Origin: Bacteroidota bacterium
GTDB lineage: Bacteria > Bacteroidota > Ignavibacteria > Tepidaquicellales > Tepidaquicellaceae
Length of the DNA: 6,772 nucleotides
Direction: 5' to 3'
Assembly (NCBI GenBank): GCA_003519545.1
Contig: DOWN01000188.1
Span: 1-6,772 of the forward strand
Under the pieces are notes generated by a model that ran no database searches, was not told the origin of the DNA, and saw nothing but the letters and a program-made list of their open reading frames with translations. The number at the start of each line of letters is the position of its first letter. Within the stretch, counting starts at the first letter, position 1. Positions 1 to 6,772 of the stretch are shown here, one piece after another. The translations under genes and the position numbers were made by a program.

Positions 1-29
1 GTTTAATAGTATATATTAATAATTTAAAA

Positions 30-51
30 AAAATCCTAACAAAATCCTAAC
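30..51. repeat. Two-copy 11-bp tandem repeat
   Basis: AAAATCCTAAC occurs twice back to back (30-40 and 41-51), just beyond the terminator of the 316-residue gene. Two copies in AT-rich intergenic DNA may be simple slippage. No function is evident. Confidence 0.6.
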
Positions 52-52
52 A

Positions 53-96
53 AATATAATAAAAATGGCTTAGCGATAAAATCCACTAAGCCATTT
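53..96 (-). terminator. Rho-independent terminator after the 316-residue gene
   Basis: A perfect 11-bp inverted repeat pairs 63-73 with 86-96 (AAATGGCTTAG / CTAAGCCATTT) around a 12-base loop. Read on the minus strand, the stem is followed at once by TTATTATATTTG, a T-rich tract. It starts 22 bases past the TAA stop of the 316-residue gene, the expected place and orientation for an intrinsic terminator of this gene or a two-gene transcript. Confidence 0.85.
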
Positions 97-118
97 ATTA
101 TATATGCTTAAAAAAAAA

Positions 119-1069
119 TTATTTAATCAGCATCATTTTTTTAGTTTCTGAGAAACTTCCGGATTGAATTTTATAAAAATAAATTCCGCTTGAAAGTGAT
201 GTTGCATTAAAACTTACTTTGTATGAGCCTGCTTGTTTGAATTCATTTACTAAAGTCTGAACTTCTCTTCCGAGTTTATCATAAACTTTTAAAGTTACGA
301 ATTCATTGTTTGGAATTTCAAATTTAATATCAGTTGTCGGATTGAAAGGATTTGGGAAGTTTTGACTTAACTGATAGTTAGCAGGTAGATTAGAAGGGTC
401 ACTTCCAATATTAGATGCAAGAGTCAGAATATTTAAAACGGAAAAATTTCCCTGTGAACCTGAGGTTGCTGTATTTCCACTTCCCCAGCAAGCACTGAAA
501 TCTGTTCCATAACCGGTGGTTGAAGTACCGATACCGTCATTACTTCTTGAAGTAGCAGTATGTCCTGTATGTCTTATTTCAATTAATAAATGACCGCCTG
601 TATATAAATAGGGGGTAGTAAAATTTACGACATGACCGAAATCATTAGGGCTACCGCCTGATCTGAAAGAACCTAAAGGAACAGTCCAACTGCCTGAACG
701 AACCTGAGTTTGAGTACCAACTACGTTTAAAGCAAAAGTTAAACTTCTTTGATCGGGAGGAACACTTCCGCTAAGATAAACATCATAACTGCTGAATACA
801 ATTTCTGATGCGGGCCAGTCGCCTGTAGCGTTACTTGGCAATCTCCAGGTAATACCTGTAATTAAAGAACCAACCAAATTTGTCAATATACTTTGGTTTA
901 TTAACTTCTGATATGTTCTCGGTGTGCTTGCAATCGGACCTGTAAATGCTGCAGTTCCGTTTGTCATAGCATAAGTTGGGGGAATCACATTTGACGGTAA
1001 ATTTGAATAAGCAAACAATGAACTGTTTGCAAATGCAAATACCAGTAATAAGTAAATTATTTTTTTCAT
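119..1069 (-). CDS. Secreted protein with unassigned beta-rich core and T9SS type A sorting domain
   Basis: Predicted 316-residue exported protein. Residues 1-20 are a signal peptide (K2-K3, then a hydrophobic core, likely cleavage after S-L-F-A). Residues about 50-215 form one beta-rich domain that I do not recognise as a named family. Landmarks in it are R-T-Y-Q near 51, I-T-W-R-L-P at 73-78, Y-D-V-Y-L-S-G-S at 95-102, Y-L-Y-T-G-G-H-L-L-I-E-I-R-H-T-G at 154-169 and D-F-S-A-C-W at 190-195. C194 is the only cysteine. A short Ser/Pro/Asn linker leads to the sorting domain at about 231-316, with N-F-P-N-P-F-N-P-T-T at 237-246, Y-D-K-L-G-R-E-V at 263-270 and a final K-K-M-M-L-I-K. Export by Sec and then T9SS is expected. 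It lies 69 bp downstream of the large beta-helix gene on the same strand, so co-transcription is possible but a hairpin sits between them. The ATG has only an A7 run and no Shine-Dalgarno; the signal peptide supports this start. Confidence 0.9.
   Translation of the reverse strand: MKKIIYLLLVFAFANSSLFAYSNLPSNVIPPTYAMTNGTAAFTGPIASTPRTYQKLINQSILTNLVGSLITGITWRLPSNATGDWPASEIVFSSYDVYLSGSVPPDQRSLTFALNVVGTQTQVRSGSWTVPLGSFRSGGSPNDFGHVVNFTTPYLYTGGHLLIEIRHTGHTATSRSNDGIGTSTTGYGTDFSACWGSGNTATSGSQGNFSVLNILTLASNIGSDPSNLPANYQLSQNFPNPFNPTTDIKFEIPNNEFVTLKVYDKLGREVQTLVNEFKQAGSYKVSFNATSLSSGIYFYKIQSGSFSETKKMMLIK
122..379 (-). other. T9SS type A sorting domain of the small protein
   Basis: Residues about 231-316 match the large protein's tail block for block: S-Q-N-F-P-N-P-F-N-P-T-T, Y-D-K-L-G-R-E-V, A-G-S-Y-K-V-S-F, S-G-I-Y-F-Y-K-I and a terminal K-K-M-M-L-I-K. 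The DNA of the two tails differs at many synonymous positions, so the similarity looks ancient and not the result of recent gene conversion. Confidence 0.9.
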
Positions 1070-1085
1070 TTTTTTTGTATTATAT

Positions 1086-1111
1086 AAGAGCCTCTTTTTT
1101 CAGAGGCTCTT
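1086..1111 (-). terminator. Intergenic 10-bp hairpin; possible weak terminator or intercistronic RNA structure
   Basis: Positions 1086-1095 (AAGAGCCTCT) pair perfectly with 1102-1111 (AGAGGCTCTT) around a six-base loop. The hairpin lies 27 bases past the stop of the large gene and 16 bases before the start codon of the small gene. In the sense (minus) direction it is preceded by an A-rich stretch but followed by ATATAATAC rather than a run of T. In the plus direction it is followed by TTGTTTTATTG, which looks more like a terminator tail, but no plus-strand gene needs one. It may terminate the large transcript partly, protect its 3' end, or set relative expression of the two genes. Confidence 0.6.
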
Positions 1112-1138
1112 TTGTTTTATTGAATTTAAAAAAATATT

Positions 1139-4100
1139 TTATCTGATTAAAACCATCTTTTTAGACATAACAAATTCTTTTCCATTAACACCTTTAGCAA
1201 TAATTCTATAGAAGTAAGTGCCGCTCGCCATTGAACCAAAATTCAACTGTGCAGTATGATATCCTGCATTTATCTGTTCATTATTCAATACTGAGAAGAC
1301 TTCCCTTCCGAGTAAATCGAATACTTTGATAGATACTTTACTGTCAAAAGGTAAATCATAATTAATTTTTGTAGTAGGGTTAAACGGATTTGGATAGTTC
1401 TGACTGATATCATATTTATCCGGAATACCTACGACAACTTCTGAAGATAAATTGAAATATTCAAAGTTACCGTTGTAATCAATTTGTTTCAGTCTGTAAT
1501 TATATTTACCTGTCGTTACATTTCTATCAGAATAAGAATAATTTTTTGGTTCATTAGAATTTCCGTTACCTTCAATATTTGCAATTTTCATCCAGCTTTC
1601 AGATCCAACAAGTTTTCTTTCAATATCAAATCCAGAATTATTTATTTCTGTAGCAGTTGTCCAGTTTAAGTTTACATTATTTCTGTCAGTTGATGCTGAG
1701 AAAGCTGAAAGTTCAACAGGCAATGGAGCAACATCATCTGTCAATCCGAAGAATGAGAAAGAAGATAATCCATAAACCTTAATTGTGTTGTTGGTAGTGT
1801 TTAATTCATATTGACCGGAACCGGTGCCGGGAATTAAATAAGGAACATATGTAATTCCGTCATCACTTTTCGCCATTCTTAAATTATTTTCAGAAACAAT
1901 AGTTCCGAGAATAGCATCATTATAATTCAGAGTTACATCATATAAATATCCTGACGCACCAACATTTGTAGAAATATCCCAATATGCATTTCCAAAATGA
2001 TAAGGGTTAGTAGCATTTGGAGGATTTGAACCCGGAATATATCTTACATCAAACTGAGTAATCGGAACATCAGCTGTACCCGCATTTATTAAATTAATTT
2101 CGCCAACTGTTCTTCCATCAATTGTTAAAGGATAAACACCTACACCTGCTACCGGGAATGTGTTTACCGGTGCATTTACTGAAGGTGTAAATTCCATTGC
2201 TCCAATATCAGTAGCGCCTGTAGCAACCGAATCACTTCTAGGATTACCGCCATAATCAGAAGATATATTACTTAAAGGAGCACCGTTTCCATTTAATAAC
2301 CAACTTTCAACATTAGAACCGATGACATTAAAATCAGCAATATTTACATTTGCAAACAAGTTAGCTAAATTCAATGAAGACGGGGAAAGAGAAGTTGTTT
2401 CATTTCCTGAGTTTGACTTCCATTGTGAGAAATTATAATTGTTAACATTACTCTGAACTAAAGTGGAAGCATCAGAATTAAACAACATATTATAGAAGGA
2501 GAATACAAAAACAGAAGAATCACCACCCATAAAACCTAAAGCATAATTTACAGAACCTCCACCTGTTCTTTGATTTACAACAGCATTATTGAGAATTACC
2601 ATTGGTGAAAGTGGAGCAGTTATTGAATTATCACCTCTGACTATACCATAAGAACCCGTACTTCCTCCTGATGTTCCTAAAATAGAAATTGAATTATAAA
2701 ATATCATATTATCATTTGTAGCCGTACCTGTAACTGTTTGAATACCTGCAAACTGAGTATTTGTATTTTCGCCGTTACCTAATGAAATCATATTGTTTGA
2801 AATAAATGCTGAATCAACGAATCTGATTAATATACCAGCGGCTACAGGAGGTTGACCTGCTGTTATACCTGTTGATTTATTTTTTATATCATAAATTCTG
2901 TTACCATTTACGATTCCTTTTACATTAGTTAAAAACATTCCGCAAGCAGAGTGAATAGTTGTAAATGCAGTTGTGTTTTCAGTAGAAATATTTGAAATCG
3001 TATTATTATTAATTTCACAGTTATAGAAAGTAGCACCGGGCCAGAAGCTAATACCGACTGCCGCTTGGCTTCCTGCTGTATAACCTGAAACAACTCCACT
3101 GTTAGAAATTAAATTTGAAACGGTGTTTCCACTGGCTACTTGCCCGTCAGCACCTGCTGTGACATAAATACCTCTTGTTCTAGCAGTTGTACCTGTATTA
3201 GTTCCGGTCATATTTGTTATTAAATTATCAGTAATAACTGCCTGACCGCCTGTTATAGAAATCCCTGTAAATAAATTGTTTCCTGAGTTAGTCATCATAC
3301 CGCTACCGTCAGATGCACTTCCACCGATAATATTTCCATCAATTATAAGGTTAGTTGCTGCCGTTGAAGCCGAACTGATACCTGCTTGAGTTATACCGGA
3401 AATAACTGAAGAATAAAATCTATTATTCGTAATTTGCCAGTCTGGTCCATTACCTGTATTAGTTGCAACTAAACTTACTCCGATGGCTCTATAATTTACG
3501 ATATGATTCGCATCTATTATATTTGAGTGATTTGGAGCTGCTAAAGAACCGTTTGATAAAATTCCATTTCCGATTGAATCAGCAGGAACATCTGTTCTTC
3601 CTCTGATCATATTATTCTCGATAGTATTAAAAGAATTACCAATTGTACCGGTTGATGTATGGAAAAATATATTACCGGTTGTTGTAAGTGTTGCCTGACT
3701 TTCTATGTTACAATATTTTATATTATTATAAGCTCCATCATCAGCAAATCTAATAACACAACCGATAGTTGATGTAGTTCTCGTATTTCGAATTGTCCAC
3801 TCTCTGTTGGTTCCAACTCCACCCGGTCTTCCGTCAAAAATAAAATATTTACCTCCGACTAAATTAATTACAGGAAAAGCAAAATTTGAACCGGGATCAC
3901 CTGCAGTAACTCTTCCTGTCACTCCAACCGCAGGTCTGAAAGTTACTGTAAACGGACTACCCGCATCACCTGCATTAACAAATTCATTAAATACAATCGG
4001 AACAGTTTCAACTGCTGTTCCATCATAATCAGCAAGTAATTCAAAAACAACATTTCCGATTACTTCTGAATTCTGATTATTAAGAATATTAGAAACTGCT

Positions 4101-6694
4101 GTTAAACTTGGATAATCACCGGTAGCACCGATTGTATAAGTTCCTGATATGGATGGAACTACAGTATATGAAAAAGGTGAACCGGGAGGAGTTGTTCCGG
4201 GAGGATTAACACCAGAACCACCCGCAGGTTGAGTACCACCATTACCGGCAGAATCCTGAGCGGCAACATAATATTGAATAATTGTACCTGAAGAAACACC
4301 TCCGAGTAAAGTTGTATTAATTGTGAAAGTATAATTATCACCCATTATTCCTGGAGAAGCATCAAATATGTATGATGGATCAGTGCTTTTTTTGTAATAT
4401 AATCTTGGACCATTAGCACCTTGCATAACACCTGCGGGATCAGTTATTTCAGCAGTTAAAGTTCGGTTACCGGTTGATGCTGTATTTTGCAATGCTGTGT
4501 AAATTATAACAGGTGCGGTTAAATCCGCCGGAATTCCACCAAACTCATCAGCACCAATATCAGGTGCTGTAGGAGGATACATTGGATTAAATGGATATCC
4601 CATATTTGGATATCTTGCATTGTCATCATAATCAACATTTATCGCAAGAGGTGTTGAAATAATTTGTCCTGCACTTTCGAGTTGAGTTGGAGAAGCAGGA
4701 TTGATTCTTAAATCATAAGGAGGAACAGTGCTATTAACAAAAGGAGGATTTCCTGTAATTGAGTTTGTTTCTCTCGGGTCAACAAATGTCTTGAAATCAG
4801 TCATAGTTTGTAAATGATTTGTTCCGTCAGTAAAAATTACATTTGTTGCACTTGGAATTCCTGCATAAAAATTATTATTGTTTGAATTCGTACCGTAGTT
4901 ATTTAAATTTGTTGCGGCACTTCTTCTGAATGCTGCCGTCAATCCTGTACCATTTGCGGTTGAAAGGTTCACAACGTTATTATTTCTCATATCCAATACA
5001 GCGGTTGTTGCTGTCGTACTGAAAATATGGAAGATACCTGATGAACCAAAATTAACTCCTGATGAAGTTGCATTAAGGAATATGGTGTTGTAATAAACAC
5101 CTCTGTTTGCATTTGTAGTAGCAGTTATAATACTAATACCTCTGACAGCATCCGTTGCAGCAGAGTTTGGAGCTTTCAAATCTGAAATAAAATTATTATA
5201 AACATATACATTAGTCCCTGTCCCTACCGTAATACCTGAACAATAAGGAGATGTTGTAAGAGTTGTTGTAGATGTTATATTATAAATATTATTTTTGTAA
5301 ACATTTGACAGAACACCTAACAATGTATTGATGCCATGCACATCATCATTGCCTGTATTATTATAAACAGAATTTCCGTAAACATTTTTTGTAGATGTAG
5401 TAACTTCATTTGAATATAAACAGAATAAATCACCCGTTGCAGCAGTATTGGAATTTCCGTAAATTTGATTGTTATAAATATTTGCAAAACCATCTACGGC
5501 TGTTGAAGAACTGTATAGCAAATACATTGCACCGGTTGTTCCTGGTTTTGTATTATTTCTAATAATATTTCCATACATATTAACAGTTAAAGCAGAAGCG
5601 GTGTTATACACTCCATAATAAGCACCCGAAGTAGCTGTAGCATAAGTACAGTTTTCAACAATGTTGTTATAAATATTAACTGTATTTGAAGTTCCTGTTG
5701 AACCTGTAGCGTTATTTATTGCATAAATTGTACTTGTAGTTCCGCCACCATTAATAGTAACAGTGTTACCATAAATATCAATATTTGAATTTGTACCTGT
5801 TGAAGAAAAAATACCATATAAAGTACCTGTGGACAAGAGACTTGTTACTGTATTATTCGCTATTCTTAAATTATTCTGATAGATTGAATAGACTCCGTAT
5901 GCAGTTGTTCCTGCACCACCGTAATTTGAAATCGTATTGCCGCCGTCAACACCAGCATCGCAATTTTGGTCATAAAAATCAAATGGAGTAGTAGCATTAA
6001 ATCCTCTGAATTGAATTCCGATATAACAACCTGTGAATTGATTAGAGAAAAATTTATTATTTTCAGATCTTCCACCGGTAGAAGTAACAGTTACTGTTGT
6101 AGTACCTGAAATATTAGACTGAAAAATTCCGGAACCTATACCTACTGTAGCACCAGTATTGTGATATAAAGTTATTACACTATTTTTTATTACAATATTT
6201 TTTGGTGCATCATCGCCACTAGCTTTTTTCAGATAAAATCCATATTCATATTTAGATGTAGCGTCATCAGGTAAAGCTGCATTTCCGTTTAAACTAATAC
6301 CGTCAAAAGTTATATAATCACCGCCGTTAATAATAATTATTCCGTCTGCATGATTACCGAGTGTGGTAGTGGTTATAGTACCTGCCGCAACCGGAGTGAT
6401 TAACGGATTTGCACCTACACCAAATTTTTCAAAAATAATGGGATTTCCTGCCGTACCTGTCGCAGTTAATTCAGGTGGATTTTCATTGAAAACCGAGCCT
6501 GCATCAACTCTGAAAGTTACACCACCGGGTCCAACACCTAAGGAGTTTAATGCGTTAAACGCGGCAGTGAAATTGGCATAATCACCGGGAATGGTGAAGT
6601 TACCGCTTAACTGAGCGTAGGACTTTTCTGAAGAAAATATTAACATCAGTAAAAATGTTAATGTCAGAAATTTTAATTTTGTAAAGTTTTTCAT
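1139..6694 (-). CDS. Giant secreted double beta-helix protein with T9SS type A C-terminal sorting domain
   Basis: Predicted 1851-residue exported surface or extracellular protein; biochemical role unknown. Residues 1-27 form a signal peptide (K2, K6 and K8, a hydrophobic stretch, likely cleavage at S-Y-A|Q). Module A (about 30-717) opens with a T-I-P-G-D-Y-A-N-F-T-A entry, contains Asn-centred beta-helix coils, and closes with D-I-G-A-D-E-F. Residues 723-846 look like an Ig/FN3-type spacer containing Y-Y-V-A-A-Q-D-S-A-G-N. Module B (about 851-1502) repeats the plan, from T-I-G-A-T-G-D-Y-P-S-L-T-A to D-I-G-A-M-E-F. Residues 1503-1653 are a probable beta-sandwich; 1657-1755 begin L-P-V-E-L-S-A-F and contain the N-L-N-W-T-T-A-T-E-I-N-N-S-G-F pattern common before T9SS tails. 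Residues 1762-1851 are the sorting domain. The composition is very rich in Asn, Thr, Gly and Ser. I see no clear catalytic signature, so adhesin, structural or polysaccharide-binding roles are all possible. The ATG is supported by the signal peptide and an AAGGA six bases upstream. The frame is intact and ends in TAA. Confidence 0.93.
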   Translation of the reverse strand: MKNFTKLKFLTLTFLLMLIFSSEKSYAQLSGNFTIPGDYANFTAAFNALNSLGVGPGGVTFRVDAGSVFNENPPELTATGTAGNPIIFEKFGVGANPLITPVAAGTITTTTLGNHADGIIIINGGDYITFDGISLNGNAALPDDATSKYEYGFYLKKASGDDAPKNIVIKNSVITLYHNTGATVGIGSGIFQSNISGTTTVTVTSTGGRSENNKFFSNQFTGCYIGIQFRGFNATTPFDFYDQNCDAGVDGGNTISNYGGAGTTAYGVYSIYQNNLRIANNTVTSLLSTGTLYGIFSSTGTNSNIDIYGNTVTINGGGTTSTIYAINNATGSTGTSNTVNIYNNIVENCTYATATSGAYYGVYNTASALTVNMYGNIIRNNTKPGTTGAMYLLYSSSTAVDGFANIYNNQIYGNSNTAATGDLFCLYSNEVTTSTKNVYGNSVYNNTGNDDVHGINTLLGVLSNVYKNNIYNITSTTTLTTSPYCSGITVGTGTNVYVYNNFISDLKAPNSAATDAVRGISIITATTNANRGVYYNTIFLNATSSGVNFGSSGIFHIFSTTATTAVLDMRNNNVVNLSTANGTGLTAAFRRSAATNLNNYGTNSNNNNFYAGIPSATNVIFTDGTNHLQTMTDFKTFVDPRETNSITGNPPFVNSTVPPYDLRINPASPTQLESAGQIISTPLAINVDYDDNARYPNMGYPFNPMYPPTAPDIGADEFGGIPADLTAPVIIYTALQNTASTGNRTLTAEITDPAGVMQGANGPRLYYKKSTDPSYIFDASPGIMGDNYTFTINTTLLGGVSSGTIIQYYVAAQDSAGNGGTQPAGGSGVNPPGTTPPGSPFSYTVVPSISGTYTIGATGDYPSLTAVSNILNNQNSEVIGNVVFELLADYDGTAVETVPIVFNEFVNAGDAGSPFTVTFRPAVGVTGRVTAGDPGSNFAFPVINLVGGKYFIFDGRPGGVGTNREWTIRNTRTTSTIGCVIRFADDGAYNNIKYCNIESQATLTTTGNIFFHTSTGTIGNSFNTIENNMIRGRTDVPADSIGNGILSNGSLAAPNHSNIIDANHIVNYRAIGVSLVATNTGNGPDWQITNNRFYSSVISGITQAGISSASTAATNLIIDGNIIGGSASDGSGMMTNSGNNLFTGISITGGQAVITDNLITNMTGTNTGTTARTRGIYVTAGADGQVASGNTVSNLISNSGVVSGYTAGSQAAVGISFWPGATFYNCEINNNTISNISTENTTAFTTIHSACGMFLTNVKGIVNGNRIYDIKNKSTGITAGQPPVAAGILIRFVDSAFISNNMISLGNGENTNTQFAGIQTVTGTATNDNMIFYNSISILGTSGGSTGSYGIVRGDNSITAPLSPMVILNNAVVNQRTGGGSVNYALGFMGGDSSVFVFSFYNMLFNSDASTLVQSNVNNYNFSQWKSNSGNETTSLSPSSLNLANLFANVNIADFNVIGSNVESWLLNGNGAPLSNISSDYGGNPRSDSVATGATDIGAMEFTPSVNAPVNTFPVAGVGVYPLTIDGRTVGEINLINAGTADVPITQFDVRYIPGSNPPNATNPYHFGNAYWDISTNVGASGYLYDVTLNYNDAILGTIVSENNLRMAKSDDGITYVPYLIPGTGSGQYELNTTNNTIKVYGLSSFSFFGLTDDVAPLPVELSAFSASTDRNNVNLNWTTATEINNSGFDIERKLVGSESWMKIANIEGNGNSNEPKNYSYSDRNVTTGKYNYRLKQIDYNGNFEYFNLSSEVVVGIPDKYDISQNYPNPFNPTTKINYDLPFDSKVSIKVFDLLGREVFSVLNNEQINAGYHTAQLNFGSMASGTYFYRIIAKGVNGKEFVMSKKMVLIR
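1142..1411 (-). other. T9SS type A sorting domain of the large protein
   Basis: Residues about 1762-1851 contain S-Q-N-Y-P-N-P-F-N-P-T-T, F-D-L-L-G-R-E-V, A-G-Y-H-T-A-Q-L and S-G-T-Y-F-Y-R-I, and end in S-K-K-M-V-L-I-R. These are the conserved blocks of the Por-secretion-system C-terminal domain, which directs cargo through the T9SS outer-membrane translocon and is usually removed on the cell surface. Confidence 0.9.
2582..3709 (-). repeat. Beta-helix coil repeats of module B (about 34 residues per coil)
   Basis: In residues about 996-1371 of the large protein, the key Asn recurs near 996, 1028, 1063, 1091, 1121, 1157, 1190, 1231, 1265, 1301, 1334 and 1370, with gaps of 28-41 residues. Typical cores are I-I-D-G-N-I-I, V-N-G-N-R-I-Y and F-I-S-N-N-M-I. 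The pattern matches module A in style but is more variable and slightly longer per coil, with Gly/Ser/Thr-rich loops between the strands. Confidence 0.7.
4157..4528 (-). other. Ig/FN3-like spacer domain between the two beta-helix modules
   Basis: Residues about 723-846 of the large protein start with L-T-A-P-V-I and contain alternating hydrophobic strands plus I-Q-Y-Y-V-A-A-Q-D-S-A-G-N, a pattern common in Ig-like or fibronectin-type spacers of secreted proteins. A Gly/Pro-rich tail (about 819-839) joins it to module B. The fold is inferred from pattern only. Confidence 0.5.
4970..5857 (-). repeat. Beta-helix coil repeats of module A (about 32 residues per coil)
   Basis: Within residues about 280-575 of the large protein, an Asn followed by x-[IV] recurs as N-[IV]-Y-[NG]-N-x-[IV]-x-N. 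The key Asn falls near residues 281, 310, 344, 376, 409, 441, 469, 501 and 536, with gaps of 28-35 residues. In the DNA this appears as a degenerate period of roughly 85-105 bases with recurring CATAAATAT-like cores. Copies are strongly diverged, so this is a protein-level repeat and not a recent DNA expansion. Stacked Asn residues at equivalent positions are typical of right-handed parallel beta-helices. Confidence 0.75.
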
Positions 6695-6700
6695 TTAGGT

Positions 6701-6705
6701 TCCTT
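6701..6705 (-). promoter_or_regulatory. Shine-Dalgarno-like AAGGA of the beta-helix gene
   Basis: On the minus strand AAGGA stands six bases before the ATG at 6694, normal spacing for ribosome binding. It supports this start codon. The downstream 316-residue gene has no comparable motif. Confidence 0.6.
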
Positions 6706-6772
6706 TTTTATTAAGAAAGAAAAATTTTTTTAAGAACTATATTAAAAAAAATGTTGATTAATACTCTAAGAG
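6706..6772 (-). other. AT-rich upstream leader, promoter not resolved
   Basis: This stretch upstream of the beta-helix gene consists mostly of A and T runs. A TATAGT or TAATAT hexamer around 6736-6744 could act as a -10 element, but no matching -35 or clear Bacteroidota-type TAnnTTTG box was found. The window edge carries CTCTAAGAG (6764-6772), a near-perfect palindrome that could be part of a longer structure cut off by the window end. Confidence 0.3.

Noticed and set aside
30..51. Tandem 11-bp repeat as a possible attachment site or iteron
   Set aside because: There are only two copies, with no integrase, replication gene or boundary of a mobile element in the window.
1484..1669. Plus-strand open frame of 61 codons
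   Set aside because: It is antisense to the FN3-like region and start of the T9SS tail of the large protein; the translation is low-complexity and has no recognisable features.
3807..4028. Plus-strand open frame of 73 codons inside the large gene
   Set aside because: It lies antisense to a clearly coding region, and its Pro/Val/Thr-rich translation mirrors the opposite strand. No signal peptide, domain or ribosome binding site was seen.
4159..4341. Minus-strand frame of 60 codons
   Set aside because: It is an alternative frame of the Ig-like spacer; Leu/Val-rich but without a start context or plausible domain.
4970..5857. Possible CRISPR array or DNA minisatellite suggested by recurring CATAAATAT-like motifs about 100 bases apart
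   Set aside because: The recurring units are short, diverged and in frame with a protein repeat; there are no identical direct repeats or unique spacers of uniform size.
5785..6075. Overlapping plus- and minus-strand frames of 68 and 69 codons
   Set aside because: Both are out-of-frame shadows of beta-helix module A, which has continuous sensible coding and a repeat pattern in the main frame.
6363..6581. Plus-strand open frame of 72 codons
   Set aside because: It is antisense to the N-terminal part of the large protein and has no supporting signal.

Overview
The window holds two minus-strand genes, both encoding secreted proteins, and almost nothing else. The DNA is AT-rich. Both proteins begin with a classical signal peptide and end with a type A sorting domain of the type IX secretion system (T9SS). 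The core of that domain is the motif N-[FY]-P-N-P-F-N-P-T-T, followed by an [FY]-D-x-L-G-R-E-V strand and a terminal K-K-M-[MV]-L-I-[KR]. T9SS occurs in the Bacteroidota/Chlorobiota group. The exact NPFNPTT form, together with the L-P-V-E-L-S-A-F linker in the large protein, suggests a member of Ignavibacteria or a close relative. That placement is inferred from motif style, not from a marker gene.

Layout on the minus strand, read from high to low coordinates: a short AT-rich leader with an AAGGA ribosome binding site (6695-6772); a giant 1851-residue beta-helix protein (6694-1139); a 69-bp intergenic gap with a strong 10-bp hairpin (1086-1111); a 316-residue secreted protein (1069-119); and a convincing rho-independent terminator (96-63, then a T-rich tract). 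The last ~60 bases are AT-rich and carry only a two-copy 11-bp tandem repeat.

The large protein has a duplicated architecture. It runs signal peptide, beta-helix module A ending in D-I-G-A-D-E-F, an Ig/FN3-like spacer, beta-helix module B ending in D-I-G-A-M-E-F, further beta-sandwich domains, and the T9SS signal. Both modules carry Asn-centred coil repeats spaced about 28-41 residues apart, longer than the usual 22-24 residues of a simple parallel beta-helix coil. The small protein has a beta-rich core that I cannot assign to a named family. Both products should leave the cell by Sec and then T9SS, to be anchored on the surface or released. No secretion machinery, enzyme, RNA gene, mobile element or CRISPR array is visible. 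I see no clear evidence for a new multi-gene system; the points of interest are the internal duplication, the long coil period, the unassigned core of the small protein and the intergenic hairpin.
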